The notes: a model not told the origin generated them from the sequence alone. A DNA stretch of 64,000 nucleotides from Solibacillus faecavium (GCF_014836905.1 NZ_JACSPZ010000006.1:62001-126000), one strand, 5' to 3'. Positions 27,014-36,414 are shown, counted from the stretch's first letter. Translations and numbers: made by a program.

Positions 27014-28276
27014 ATGGAAGTATCTTTATTGTATGGAAAAGGAGAATTAAAAATTAATGTACCTGACCATTCTGTCGTTTTAGAACCAAAAAGCATTAAC
27101 GGTATGGATGATGAGATGGGGGCATTGAACGAAGCGTTATTAAACCCTATTGGTACTTCACCGATTCATGAAATCGTAAAAGAAACAGACAAAGTTGCAA
27201 TTGTTATAAGTGATATTACACGTCCTACACCAAATGAAAAAATCGTTCCTGCGATTATTAATGCGCTACCCCATGTACCAAAAGAGAATTTTGTTATTAT
27301 AAATGGTACGGGGACACATCGTGATCAAACGGAAGAAGAATTTATTCAAATGTTGAGTGAAGATATTGTCAAAAATATTCGGATTATCAATAATAGTTGT
27401 CATGATAAATCTACTCAAACAAAAGTTGGAACAAGCAGATTTGGCTGTGATGTTTGGCTGAATTCTGAATATGTAGAAGCAGATTTTCGAATTGTAACAG
27501 GATTTATAGAGCCACACTTTTTTGCTGGATTTTCTGGAGGACCAAAAGGAATAATGCCTGGTATTGCCGGTATTGAAACAATTATGACATTTCATAATGC
27601 AAAAATGATTGGACATCCTTTAGCTACATGGGGAAATATGATTGATAATCCATTGCAAGATATGACACGTGAAATTAATGGTATGTGTAAACCCCATTTT
27701 ATGTTAAATGTTACATTAAATCGCGAAAAGAAAATTACAAATGTATTTGCAGGAGAATTAATTGAAGCTCATGATTTAGGCTGTGCATATGTAAAAGAAC
27801 ATACGATGGTGAAATGCGAAGATCGATTTGATGTAGTTATTACATCGAATTCTGGTTATCCATTAGACCAAAATTTATATCAAGCGGTTAAAGGTATGAG
27901 TGCCGCACAAAAAATTGTAAAAGAAGGTGGTACGATTATTTGTGCTGCAGAGTGTATAGATGGTTTACCTAACCACGGAAATTATGCAGAAATATTGCAA
28001 ATGAGAAAAACTCCACAAGAACTGCTTGACATGATTAATGATGAAAATTTTAAAAAGTTTGATCAATGGCAAGTTCAAAAACAAGCTGTAATCCAAGTAT
28101 GGGCGGATGTTCATTTATATTCAACATTAACACGAGAGCAAGTTGAGAATAGTATGTTAAATTATGTAGAAGATATTGAAGTATTACTGGAGCAATTGAA
28201 GGAGAAATATGGTCCAAACTATTCTATTGCAATATTACCAATTGGTCCATTGACTATTCCTTATGTAGAAGAGTAG
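27014..28276 (+). CDS. LarA family nickel-pincer racemase/epimerase
   Basis: A 420-residue LarA homologue. The four key residues of Lactobacillus LarA (H108, H174, K184, H200) appear with identical spacing: H102 in GTHRDQTEEE, H168 in EPHFFAGFSGG, K178 (lysine bound to the pincer cofactor) and H194. The enzyme should therefore use the Ni-pincer nucleotide to racemise an alpha-hydroxy acid. Lactate is one option; the glycerate genes nearby make glycerate attractive. ATG 27014 follows AGGGGG. The cofactor genes larB, larC and larE are not in this window. Confidence 0.87.
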   Translation: MEVSLLYGKGELKINVPDHSVVLEPKSINGMDDEMGALNEALLNPIGTSPIHEIVKETDKVAIVISDITRPTPNEKIVPAIINALPHVPKENFVIINGTGTHRDQTEEEFIQMLSEDIVKNIRIINNSCHDKSTQTKVGTSRFGCDVWLNSEYVEADFRIVTGFIEPHFFAGFSGGPKGIMPGIAGIETIMTFHNAKMIGHPLATWGNMIDNPLQDMTREINGMCKPHFMLNVTLNREKKITNVFAGELIEAHDLGCAYVKEHTMVKCEDRFDVVITSNSGYPLDQNLYQAVKGMSAAQKIVKEGGTIICAAECIDGLPNHGNYAEILQMRKTPQELLDMINDENFKKFDQWQVQKQAVIQVWADVHLYSTLTREQVENSMLNYVEDIEVLLEQLKEKYGPNYSIAILPIGPLTIPYVEE

Positions 28277-28306
28277 GGGAACTATTTCTAATTCCAGATA
28301 GACAAT

Positions 28307-28343
28307 AAAGCGTCGCAAAACAAAATTTGCGACGCTTTTTATT
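28307..28343 (+). terminator. Terminator of the larA operon
   Basis: A perfect 13-bp stem (28307-28319 with 28326-28338) with a 6-nt loop and a T-run. Confidence 0.93.
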
Positions 28344-28392
28344 TTGATTATTTTTGATGTAAATTCTATACCATTTAAGAATATAGAAAGAA

Positions 28393-29070
28393 TTAATCGT
28401 TAAATGTAACATTATAAAATTTTTCAGTATTTAACCAGCTGTCCGATAAAACTTCACCTTCATCGATACGTTTTTCTGTTTCTTGCAACATCCAGCCAGT
28501 TTGGGAAATATGGGCTTTTAACGCCTTTAATTTGTCTTCTTTGACAGAGCTAATATCTATTGTTACATCGGGCTCTCCATTTTTCTCGACTGTATCGTTG
28601 GCAAAAGCGCATGCTAAAATACGAGGACGATATTGCTTATCAATTCGACGAACGGCCTCTACTACTGCACGACCAGTTGCTTCATGATCAGGGTGCACTG
28701 CAAAACCAGGTAAAAATGTGAAAATTAAAGAAGGATTAAGTTCCACAATTAAATCGGTTACGAGTTTGATCATCTTTTCATCATCTTCAAATTCCACCGT
28801 TTTATCACGTAAACCCATCATACGTAAATCTTCTATACCCATTGCTTCACAAGCAGCAATCAGTTCTTTTCTACGTATTTCCGGTAATGATTCACGAGTG
28901 GCGAACGGAGGGTTTCCTAGATTCCGGCCCATTTCCCCTAATGTTAAACAAGCATATGTAACAGGAACTCCCATATTGTGATATAAGCGTAATGTACCTG
29001 CAACCGAAAAGGCTTCATCATCTGGGTGAGGGTAAACGACCAAAACATGGCGTTCTTCTTGTAATGTCAT
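28393..29070 (-). CDS. bshB2: Bacillithiol biosynthesis deacetylase BshB2
   Basis: A 225-residue LmbE-like zinc deacetylase with the metal motif HPDDE (15-19) and VHPDHEATG further on. It deacetylates GlcNAc-malate in bacillithiol synthesis, or acts as a bacillithiol-conjugate amidase. ATG 29070 has AAGGAGG upstream; longer frames lack one. It follows yojF by 13 nt, the yojF-yojG order of B. subtilis. Confidence 0.92.
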   Translation of the reverse strand: MTLQEERHVLVVYPHPDDEAFSVAGTLRLYHNMGVPVTYACLTLGEMGRNLGNPPFATRESLPEIRRKELIAACEAMGIEDLRMMGLRDKTVEFEDDEKMIKLVTDLIVELNPSLIFTFLPGFAVHPDHEATGRAVVEAVRRIDKQYRPRILACAFANDTVEKNGEPDVTIDISSVKEDKLKALKAHISQTGWMLQETEKRIDEGEVLSDSWLNTEKFYNVTFND

Positions 29071-29083
29071 GTAAGCAACCTCC

Positions 29084-29434
29084 TTAATAAGCAAATGGCG
29101 ATTCGCTAATTTCCAACGCAATCGCTAGCTTTCCTGTATTATCAATTCCAGCCATTAATAAGCGACCTTGATCGTCTAATTCAAAATGTGTAATTCCTTG
29201 TGCATATACCCAACCATGTGGCATTTTCAAGCCAACACGGTGCGGGGCATCTCCTACAACTTTCCCTAATTCATAACGTAATTGTACATTGCGGATAAAC
29301 GCCCCTGCATTGAAAAAGTTTTCATTATAGTGTGTTGCATAAGAGCCATTCGTAGTTTCTAGATGAATAAAAACGTCTTTGTTCGCAAAAGAATTAAGTA
29401 ATTCCTGGAGCTCGTTAGTATTTACTTCCTTCAT
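29084..29434 (-). CDS. yojF: YojF family protein (DUF1806)
   Basis: A 116-residue protein with the family segments VFIHLETTNGSYATHYNE and VGLKMPHGWVYAQGI. Function is unknown; it is regularly coupled to bshB2. Start choice is between GTG 29437 and ATG 29434, both behind AAAGGAG. Confidence 0.9.
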   Translation of the reverse strand: MKEVNTNELQELLNSFANKDVFIHLETTNGSYATHYNENFFNAGAFIRNVQLRYELGKVVGDAPHRVGLKMPHGWVYAQGITHFELDDQGRLLMAGIDNTGKLAIALEISESPFAY

Positions 29435-29504
29435 CACTCTTATTAACTCCTTTCGAATCTATCTGTTAATAGTATAGTCAAATTTTGTGGAGTATGAAAA
29501 GAAA

Positions 29505-29541
29505 AAGTCACACAAGAAGCGAATTCCTGTGCGACTTAGTA
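29505..29541 (-). terminator. Terminator of pdxK
   Basis: On the minus strand AAGTCGCACAG pairs with TTGTGTGACTT (one G-U pair), followed by a T-rich stretch (29504-29493). Confidence 0.8.
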
Positions 29542-29545
29542 TATT

Positions 29546-30394
29546 TTATGCATTAATGTAGTTAGGGATCGTTGTGACCGTTACTTTCGGTGCGCCAAAT
29601 CGGGGTTTAGCACCATGCATAACTGGACCGACATGGTCGTTTAAAGCCCAGCCATGTTTAATTGCAGCCGAAACGAATTCCTTCGCTTCTATTACGGATT
29701 CTTCAACAGAAAGACCATTTGCTAAATTGGCACAAATACTAGCTGCAAATGTACAGCCTGCCCCATGATTATAAGTTGAAGTGACTTTTTCGGATTCAAG
29801 TAATTTGAATTCCTGTCCATTATAAAATAAATCAACCGCTTTATCATGTACTAATGCTTTTCCGCCTTTAATGACAACATTTTTTGCCCCAAGCTCATGT
29901 ATTTTTACTGCGGCAGCCTGCATTTCCTCAATTGATTTTGGTGTACCTGTTCCAGCCAGTTGACCTGCTTCAAAAAGGTTAGGTGTAACTACTGTAGCAT
30001 AAGGTAATAGATAATTAACCATAGCTGTTGTATTGCCAGGATTTAATACTTCGTCATCGCCTTTACATACCATTACTGGATCGATAACTACTTTATCCGT
30101 TCCTGAAGATTGAATGGCCTGTGATGCCATTTGTATAATCTCTTCTGTAGAAAGCATTCCTGTTTTAATTGCATCTACTCCTGTAGAAAGGGCTGTATCG
30201 ATTTGTTTTTGCAAAAGGTCTGTCGGCAATGGTGTCACAGTATGGCTCCAAGTTATAGGATCCATTGTTACGACTACTGTTAATGCGACCATTCCGTAAG
30301 TACCATGTTCCTGGAAAGCTTTCAAATCTGCCTGCATCCCTGCACCTGCGGAAGTGTCAGAACCTGCAATTGTTAAAGTTTTTTTTAGTGTCAT
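29546..30394 (-). CDS. pdxK: Pyridoxine/pyridoxal kinase (PdxK, ThiD-like)
   Basis: A 282-residue ribokinase-fold enzyme with AGSDTSAGAGMQADLK near the start, GVDAIKTGML, DPVMVCKGDDEV and the anion-hole loop NHGAGCTF. The VCKG and GAGC features are those of the B. subtilis PdxK branch, which salvages B6 vitamers, rather than of ThiD proper; an HMP kinase activity cannot be excluded. AAGGAG precedes the ATG. Monocistronic. Confidence 0.87.
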   Translation of the reverse strand: MTLKKTLTIAGSDTSAGAGMQADLKAFQEHGTYGMVALTVVVTMDPITWSHTVTPLPTDLLQKQIDTALSTGVDAIKTGMLSTEEIIQMASQAIQSSGTDKVVIDPVMVCKGDDEVLNPGNTTAMVNYLLPYATVVTPNLFEAGQLAGTGTPKSIEEMQAAAVKIHELGAKNVVIKGGKALVHDKAVDLFYNGQEFKLLESEKVTSTYNHGAGCTFAASICANLANGLSVEESVIEAKEFVSAAIKHGWALNDHVGPVMHGAKPRFGAPKVTVTTIPNYINA

Positions 30395-30556
30395 AAAACA
30401 TATCTCCTTAAAGTGAATATTCGAATAATAATAATGCTTAGTATAGCGCTTATCTGACTATATAAAAATAGCCAGAAAAAGAAAAAACTTTAAGGTCAGA
30501 AGAAATTACTTGAACTTCTCTATAAATTTCAATACCGTTTGAGGTGAGGTGAAACT

Positions 30557-31267
30557 ATGATTGAACAATTAACTAATAGTTGGAAGGAAATTTTGGCAGC
30601 ACAAGTGCAGCAGTCTTATTATAAAAACCTGCAAAGTTTTTTATCCACGCAGTATGAGTTGGAAACTGTTTATCCAAAAAAAGAACATATTTTAAATGCC
30701 TTTATGCTGACAGATTATGATTCGGTTAAAGTAGTCATTTTAGGACAAGATCCATATCATGGTCCCAACCAGGCGCATGGACTTAGTTTTTCGGTCGAAC
30801 AAGGTCAAAAATTGCCACCAAGCTTAAGAAATATGATGAAAGAGTTACAGCAGGACATGGGCTGCGAAATACCTGAGCGTGGAGACTTAACATCTTGGGC
30901 AAAACAAGGTGTTTTATTGCTGAATACTGTATTAACTGTCCAGGCAGGAAAAGCGAATTCTCATAAAGGACAAGGATGGGAACAGTTTACTGATGCAGTT
31001 ATCGAAAAACTTGCAGAGCGCGTTCAACCAATCGTCTTTTTATTATGGGGAAAGCCAGCGCAAAGTAAACGGATTTTAATTGAACGAATTTCCGATAAGC
31101 ATATTATTCTCCAGGCACCTCACCCAAGCCCATTAAGTGCCCATCGTGGATTTTTTGGAAGCAGACCCTACTCAAAAACAAATGAAGCACTTCAGTCGAT
31201 AGGTGAAAAGCCCATAAATTGGTGTTTAGATGAGAATGGTTCTAAACAATCTAAACTTTTACTGTGA
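30557..31267 (+). CDS. ung: Uracil-DNA glycosylase, family 1
   Basis: A 236-residue enzyme with the catalytic water-activating motif GQDPYHGPNQAHG (D65) and the minor-groove loop HPSPLSAHRG. It removes uracil from DNA. It leads a run of genes (small Cys protein, ywdI, ywdK) matching the ung-ywdI-ywdK order of B. subtilis. Confidence 0.97.
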   Translation: MIEQLTNSWKEILAAQVQQSYYKNLQSFLSTQYELETVYPKKEHILNAFMLTDYDSVKVVILGQDPYHGPNQAHGLSFSVEQGQKLPPSLRNMMKELQQDMGCEIPERGDLTSWAKQGVLLLNTVLTVQAGKANSHKGQGWEQFTDAVIEKLAERVQPIVFLLWGKPAQSKRILIERISDKHIILQAPHPSPLSAHRGFFGSRPYSKTNEALQSIGEKPINWCLDENGSKQSKLLL

Positions 31268-31306
31268 AGCATGGTAAAGTAATGATAGAAAGAGAGGGAG
31301 CGGCAA

Positions 31307-31489
31307 ATGAAAGTTGATTGCTTTAAATGTCATTTTTTCCGTGTGACATGGGATCAAAATAATCCGCGCGGGTGTACGGCTTATGGTTTTAAAACGAAGC
31401 AGCTACCATCTCTCGTTGTAAAACAGTCATCGGGAATGGATTGCTTAAAGTTTGTGCCGAAAAATAGAGGAGGGGACAATGGGAGATGA
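31307..31489 (+). CDS. Small four-cysteine protein downstream of ung
   Basis: 60 residues: CFKC near the N-terminus, a Cys in NPRGCTAYGFKTKQLPS, and a final MDCLKF, a likely zinc-ribbon-like fold. AGAGGGAG lies upstream. It overlaps the next gene by 4 nt. Homologues of this pattern occur beside DNA metabolism genes; function unknown. Confidence 0.8.
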   Translation: MKVDCFKCHFFRVTWDQNNPRGCTAYGFKTKQLPSLVVKQSSGMDCLKFVPKNRGGDNGR

Positions 31490-31758
31490 TCACGTATGAA
31501 ACAATCATCAAACAAATTGAAAAGTTGACCGCAGAAGCTACTCATGCGACAACGGAGCAACGGGCTCGTGAAAAGCTCACGGCTATTCGTGCATTGTGTG
31601 ATGTCGTATTGGACGAAAAAATAAACTCTACAAAGCTCCCGGCTACAAATCTTGTTAGTACGACTGTTTCCTCACCTGTATATACACAGCCTGTTGCAAT
31701 TCCGTCGCAAAAGCTCGAGGAAGAGGATGCAAATGGGGATTCACTTTTTGATTTTTAA
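31486..31758 (+). CDS. ywdI: YwdI family protein (DUF5327)
   Basis: 90 residues, with an N-terminal helical pair (ETIIKQIEKLTAEATHATTE) rich in charge and an unstructured linker ending in GDSLFDF. Position behind ung matches ywdI of B. subtilis. Function unknown. The ATGA overlap suggests coupling to the small Cys protein. Confidence 0.8.
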   Translation: MITYETIIKQIEKLTAEATHATTEQRAREKLTAIRALCDVVLDEKINSTKLPATNLVSTTVSSPVYTQPVAIPSQKLEEEDANGDSLFDF

Positions 31759-31811
31759 TTGTTATTACTAAATAGGGAATCGTTGAATATATAAAAGAAA
31801 GAGGTAAGATA

Positions 31812-32189
31812 ATGAAAGGTTCAATAATATCAGGAGCGATTCATGGCTTTTTAGCAGTTGCATTAGGCGCATTCGCAGCACATGCACTGGATGATATGCT
31901 AGATGACTACAGTACAGGAATATGGGATACAGCCATACAATATCAAATGTTCCATGCAACAGCACTCATATTAGTCGGTATATTAATGTCAAAGGCTATT
32001 TTAGGTGAAGTAAAGCAATTGAAAATAGCAATGATTTGTTTTAATGCAGGAATCGTCATTTTTGCAGGAAGTCTAATGCTATTAGCTTTAACAGGAATCG
32101 GCATATTGGGAGCTATTACTCCTATCGGTGGTGTCCTATTTTTAATTGGTTGGATAATGGTTATAATATCAGTAGTAAAAAAGTCATAG
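31812..32189 (+). CDS. ywdK: YwdK family membrane protein (DUF423)
   Basis: 125 residues with four hydrophobic spans. DUF423 markers are GAIHGFLAVALGAFAAHAL at the N-terminus and QYQMFHATALILVG in the second span. Function unknown. It closes the ung cluster and is followed by a terminator. Confidence 0.88.
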   Translation: MKGSIISGAIHGFLAVALGAFAAHALDDMLDDYSTGIWDTAIQYQMFHATALILVGILMSKAILGEVKQLKIAMICFNAGIVIFAGSLMLLALTGIGILGAITPIGGVLFLIGWIMVIISVVKKS

Positions 32190-32197
32190 GTAAATAG

Positions 32198-32240
32198 AAA
32201 GCATATACTCCTAAAAATGGTAGTATATGCTTTTTTTATT
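32198..32240 (+). terminator. Terminator after ywdK
   Basis: A 12-bp stem (32198-32209 with 32222-32233), a 12-nt loop and a T-run. Confidence 0.9.
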
Positions 32241-32326
32241 ATTTTACTAGGAAAAATAAATCTTTTATCTAAATTGTTTGAATTTATTGTATAGTTATAA
32301 AGTAGGTTAGTAAAGGGGTAAGGAAA

Positions 32327-33502
32327 ATGAACCAATTATTATTAAAGCTGGAAGATCATTTTGAAGAAATGGTGATTATACGTCGCTATTTACATGAGCA
32401 TCCTGAAGTATCGCATGAGGAAGTACATACACCCGCATATATTGCAAATTTTCATCGTGAGCTTGGATTAGAAGTGCGCGAGTATGTAGGGGGACGTGGA
32501 GTTGTAGCCACACTAAGAGGTACCAAGCCAGGAAAAACGGTTGCTTTACGTGCGGATTTTGATGCATTGGCTATTCAGGAATTAAATGATGTGCCTTATA
32601 AATCTAAAAACGATGGTGTAATGCATGCGTGTGGTCACGACGGTCATACGGCAACATTACTCGTTTTAGCAAAAGTATTGGTCGGTATGCAGGATCAATT
32701 GTCCGGTAATATTGTTTTTATTCATCAGCATGCAGAGGAGTTAGCTCCTGGTGGTGCATTGGCCATGATTGAAGATGGCTGCCTAGACGGTGTGGACGTT
32801 ATTTTTGGGACACATTTATGGGCACCAACCCCATTAGGAGAAGTGCTTGTAAAAGATGGGGCAATTATGGCAGCAGCAGACCGATTTGAAATTGTAATTC
32901 AAGGTAAGGGCGGACATGGCGCAGAGCCACAGCATTCGGTGGATGCAATAGTCGTAGGAGCCCACTTTGTTACACAAGTACAGACGATTATTTCCCGCCG
33001 GATCGCACCGCTGCAATCGGGGGTTGTGACAATTGGTCAGTTTGAAGCAATCAATCCGTTTAATGTCATCGCCGATACAGTGAAAATACAAGGGACAGTA
33101 CGTGCTCTAGATGAACAGGTCCGCAGGCAAATAAAAGAAGAAATCGAATTATTGTTAAAAGCAACTTGTTTAGGAATGCACGCTACGTATAGTTATGAAT
33201 ATTTTGATGGATATCCACCTGTTGTTAACCATGAAGAACAAACAAAGTTTATAGCAAAAGTAGCAGAGCAAACAAGTGGAGTAGAAAAGGTGACGGAGTG
33301 TCCTCCGTTTATGATTGGTGAGGATTATGGCTATTATATGCAGCATATTCCAGGCACATTTTTCTTTACTGGAGCCAAAGATCCACAGTGGGAAACGGTT
33401 TACCCACATCATCATGCCAAATTTAATTTTGATGAAAGAGCCATGCTGATTGCCGCAAAAGTTTTAGGACAGGCTGCATTGGACTTTCTAGAGAATGATT
33501 GA
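32327..33502 (+). CDS. M20 family metallo-amidohydrolase
   Basis: A 391-residue enzyme of the aminoacylase/hippurate hydrolase branch. It contains [16 protein letters not shown] (metal ligands), the catalytic-glutamate region HQHAEE and GGHGAEPQ in the dimerisation domain. It hydrolyses an N-acyl or amide bond of an amino acid; substrate unknown. It lies 20 nt upstream of a chemoreceptor gene, which may be co-transcribed. Confidence 0.9.
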   Translation: MNQLLLKLEDHFEEMVIIRRYLHEHPEVSHEEVHTPAYIANFHRELGLEVREYVGGRGVVATLRGTKPGKTVALRADFDALAIQELNDVPYKSKNDGVMHACGHDGHTATLLVLAKVLVGMQDQLSGNIVFIHQHAEELAPGGALAMIEDGCLDGVDVIFGTHLWAPTPLGEVLVKDGAIMAAADRFEIVIQGKGGHGAEPQHSVDAIVVGAHFVTQVQTIISRRIAPLQSGVVTIGQFEAINPFNVIADTVKIQGTVRALDEQVRRQIKEEIELLLKATCLGMHATYSYEYFDGYPPVVNHEEQTKFIAKVAEQTSGVEKVTECPPFMIGEDYGYYMQHIPGTFFFTGAKDPQWETVYPHHHAKFNFDERAMLIAAKVLGQAALDFLEND

Positions 33503-33522
33503 CAGAAGGAAGGGATATCAAA

Positions 33523-35208
33523 ATGAGTGTTGGGAAAAAGTTAAATTCTGCTTTCATTTTAATGATTGTCTTAATTACGATTACTGTAGTTCTTAACTTT
33601 ATTAGTTTAAATAAAATTAAGGGAGATATGGATGAAGCACTCAACCATCGTGTTGAGCAAATCCGTACGGTTGATCAAATCCGCCTGAATATAGGGATGC
33701 AAGGGATGTATGCACGTGCCATCGTGTTGGACGGCAAAGAGGAATCTTTCGATAACTTTAAGCAGTACAATGAATTATTGGACACGGAAATTGATTATTT
33801 GGAATCATTGGTTGTAAGTAATGCAATGCAGGAATATATGGAGCAAGTAAAGAAATTCCGAGATGATTTTAACAATGGTTACCTAGATATGGTCGATGCA
33901 TATAATCGCGGAGACCAAATACTGGCAAATGGATTTATTAATACGAAGCTTCATGTGGCAAGTAACGGCATGTTTGATGTGACAAATCAGATTGTTTCAT
34001 ATCAGGAGCAGCAGCTTGAAGTGATTAGTACAAAAGCCGCCAATTCAATTTCCTTTTCTCAAACGGTTGCAAGTATTGCCTTGGCAATTAGTATATTTAT
34101 AGCTGTACTTGTGATGTTATTTATTCGTAAAACAATTACATCACCGTTAAAGAACATAGTAAAAGAAGCGAATATTATTGCATCAGGAGACTTATCACAG
34201 CAGGATTTTGTTGTGAAAACAACTGACGAAATCGGTCAGCTAAGTAAATCCTTCAATTTGATGAAAAGCAATTTAGCTAACCTTATTAAAAATATGCAAA
34301 TGAATTCAGAGCAAGTAAGTGCTGCTGCGCAAGAACTTTCAGCGAGTACAGAAGAAATTACGGCAACAACAGAAGATGTGACGACACGTGTTAGTCATAC
34401 CGCAGAAAGATCTCAAATCTCTGCACATGCTTCGAACGAAAGTGCTCGTGCAATGGAAGAGACAGCAGCCGGAGTACAGCGAATTGCAGAAGCGACTCAA
34501 AAATTACATGGCAATTCTGTTGATGCAACACAAACAGCGAGAAATGGTGGTCAAATTATTCATGATGCACAACAGCAAATGAAAATTATTAGTTCCTCTA
34601 CAAATTCAGTTAATGATTTAGTGCAAAAGCTTGCCCAACAAACAGAGGAAATCAATAATATCTCGCAAATTATTACGGCAATTACAGATCAAACGAATCT
34701 GCTTGCATTAAATGCTGCCATTGAAGCAGCACGGGCAGGGGAGCACGGAAAAGGATTTGCAGTTGTAGCGGATGAAGTACGTAAGCTGGCGGAGCAATCG
34801 AAAAACTCAGCCAATTCAATCGTCAACTTAACACTTGAAATTAAAGCAGATACAGAAAATGTCGAGCGTGCTGTATCGGATTCTTTAATATCTGTAAACG
34901 ACGGAGTGAATATCATTACAAATGCAGGACAATCATTTACATCGATTGTGGATGCAGTAACCGAAATGTCTATGCAAATAGAAGAAATTTCAGCTACATC
35001 GGAACAGCTTTCGGCAAGTGCAGAACAAGTAACTGCTTCGGTAAATGAAATTGCCAATGGCTCAAACGAATCGAGTAGCCACCTCGAAATGATAGCAGCA
35101 GCCGTGGAAGAACAAACGGCAACGATGCAGCAAGTCAATGCAGTGGCAGCTACATTAAGTGACAATGCCCAAAACCTACAACAGGAAATACAGCAATTTA
35201 AAGTGTAA
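33523..35208 (+). CDS. Methyl-accepting chemotaxis protein, 4-helix-bundle sensor
   Basis: A 561-residue receptor: one span at about 8-30, an extracytoplasmic four-helix bundle, a second span at about 180-202, HAMP ([20 protein letters not shown]), then a long coiled-coil signalling domain with the invariant hairpin [20 protein letters not shown]. It ends in QQFKV without a CheR tether. ATG 33523 follows AGAAGGAAGGG; the TTG at 33499 lies before this site. Ligand unknown. Confidence 0.92.
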   Translation: MSVGKKLNSAFILMIVLITITVVLNFISLNKIKGDMDEALNHRVEQIRTVDQIRLNIGMQGMYARAIVLDGKEESFDNFKQYNELLDTEIDYLESLVVSNAMQEYMEQVKKFRDDFNNGYLDMVDAYNRGDQILANGFINTKLHVASNGMFDVTNQIVSYQEQQLEVISTKAANSISFSQTVASIALAISIFIAVLVMLFIRKTITSPLKNIVKEANIIASGDLSQQDFVVKTTDEIGQLSKSFNLMKSNLANLIKNMQMNSEQVSAAAQELSASTEEITATTEDVTTRVSHTAERSQISAHASNESARAMEETAAGVQRIAEATQKLHGNSVDATQTARNGGQIIHDAQQQMKIISSSTNSVNDLVQKLAQQTEEINNISQIITAITDQTNLLALNAAIEAARAGEHGKGFAVVADEVRKLAEQSKNSANSIVNLTLEIKADTENVERAVSDSLISVNDGVNIITNAGQSFTSIVDAVTEMSMQIEEISATSEQLSASAEQVTASVNEIANGSNESSSHLEMIAAAVEEQTATMQQVNAVAATLSDNAQNLQQEIQQFKV

Positions 35209-35212
35209 ATAT

Positions 35213-35249
35213 AAAAAGCAAGGTGCTTTGTGAAGGCACCTTGCTTTTT
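35213..35249. terminator. Bidirectional terminator
   Basis: A 14-bp stem (35213-35226 with 35236-35249) with A-rich and T-rich ends, between the convergent chemoreceptor and gerQ genes. Confidence 0.93.
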
Positions 35250-35276
35250 CATGCACCTTAAAAGACTTACCGCCTA

Positions 35277-35612
35277 TTAAGGTGTTTGTGTAAAGTAGCT
35301 TAATTCCTCATCAAATTCAGCATAATCAAAGTAAATCATCGGGAACAAGAAGCGATGGTTATTCTTTAAATCACGTAAAATAACATGGTCGCGTCCTGCT
35401 GCTTCGACAACACCGCGAACAGCACGCGTATTGCTGCCAGCTACCGCATTATCAAATGAAAAATAAAACGTACCTGGTTTCCCACGATTTAACCGTAGAA
35501 TATTTTCAATATAGGATTCCTCTCGTGGAAAGCCTACCCCTTGCATAGTCGAAGGCATTGTAACCGCCGAAGGGTTCATTTGTTGCATTGGAGACGTCCA
35601 GTAATAAGTCAA
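35277..35612 (-). CDS. gerQ: Spore coat protein GerQ
   Basis: 111 residues with the GerQ core: REESYIENILRLNRGKPGTF, then AVAGSNTRAVRGVVEAAGRDH and a DYAEFDE tail. GerQ is cross-linked by transglutaminase in the spore coat and helps localise CwlJ for germination. The start appears to be TTG after GAAAGGATG. It corresponds to ywdL in the ung region of B. subtilis. Confidence 0.92.
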   Translation of the reverse strand: MTYYWTSPMQQMNPSAVTMPSTMQGVGFPREESYIENILRLNRGKPGTFYFSFDNAVAGSNTRAVRGVVEAAGRDHVILRDLKNNHRFLFPMIYFDYAEFDEELSYFTQTP

Positions 35613-36002
35613 TTTTGCATCCTTTCATTAAATAAATTTAGTTTACCGCTAGACAAGTTGCAGTTGCCGATACTCATCACACTCAGATTCAATATGTGAC
35701 TACTACGCTATTGTCCATACTACTAGGCAGGTCAACTGAATAACCTTTTGTAGCGTCTTAATCGAACAGGAAGATTATCTTTTGTTTGAACTATAGGCGT
35801 TCTAAGTAACCTCCTTTTTCGTTTTAGTATATGCATAAAAAAAAAGTTGAACACCGATACAGTGTTATTTTTTGAATACCTAACATACTATAGAGTAATT
35901 TATTTGGGGAGATGTAATAAATTTTAATGAAATGGGTAATATAAATTACATAAATAGAAGATTGTTGCCCATTGTTAATGAAAATCGCGGGAGTGGAACC
36001 TC
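35613..36002. other. Intergenic region upstream of gerQ and a small membrane gene
   Basis: 390 bp between divergent genes, AT-rich in the right half. It should hold the gerQ promoter (sporulation sigma expected) and that of the 36003 gene. I see no gene or confident RNA structure; a 5-bp hairpin at about 35850-35866 followed by T is too weak to call. Confidence 0.4.
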
Positions 36003-36188
36003 ATGAAAATAGGTATATGGTTAGGGATAATAATTAGTGCATTTTTGTCCTATGCAGTTGCGATATTCTATGAACAACCGATTCATTGGTATTTACTAAT
36101 CCTTCTCATCGTAACGGGTTTGTTCATTAATACCATTATTATTATTTTAAAATTACAGGATGATCATACCGAAGGTGAGTCGAACTAA
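36003..36188 (+). CDS. Small two-span membrane protein, unknown
   Basis: 61 residues with two hydrophobic helices (about 4-22 and 29-50) and an acidic C-terminus DDHTEGESN. CGGGAGTGG upstream is a fair ribosome site, and a terminator overlaps the end. I do not recognise the family. Confidence 0.6.
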   Translation: MKIGIWLGIIISAFLSYAVAIFYEQPIHWYLLILLIVTGLFINTIIIILKLQDDHTEGESN

Positions 36189-36205
36189 TCGACTCATCTT
36201 TTTTC
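36174..36205 (+). terminator. Terminator of the small membrane gene
   Basis: A 10-bp stem (36174-36183 with 36189-36198, one G-U), a 5-nt loop and a T-run; the left arm contains the last codons. Confidence 0.88.
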
Positions 36206-36222
36206 CATTTCATGGGGAAGGT

Positions 36223-36292
36223 GGCGAATATGCATCATAAAATGTCGATTATGTATAGGGGAGTGGTGAATAAGTGGGGACGATTGATGATA
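36223..36292 (+). repeat. Intergenic array 3 of the GGCGAATAA-like motif, 21-nt period
   Basis: Units at 36223, 36244, 36265 and 36286 are exactly 21 nt apart (GGCGAAT, GTCGATT, GGTGAAT, GATGATA); an off-phase GACGATT lies at 36279. It starts 18 nt after a terminator, like arrays 1 and 2. More degraded than those. Confidence 0.65.
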
Positions 36293-36349
36293 AATAAGGG
36301 AAAAGTGTTTAATATAAAAATTTTCTCGTTAACTTGAGGTCATAAATAA

Positions 36350-36405
36350 ACCCGTTCAGCAACTCGAATGAATGGATAAACCAAATATCAAGAGGTTGAA
36401 CGGGT
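36350..36405 (-). terminator. Probable terminator of chdC
   Basis: ACCCGTTCA (36350-36358) pairs with TGAACGGGT (36397-36405); the long loop may pair further. On the minus strand a T-rich stretch follows. Confidence 0.6.
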
Positions 36406-36414
36406 ATATGAGTA

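Noticed and set aside
34689-35252. 187-codon minus-strand frame
   Set aside because: Antisense shadow of the chemoreceptor signalling domain; Ser/Ala/Cys-rich without domain features.
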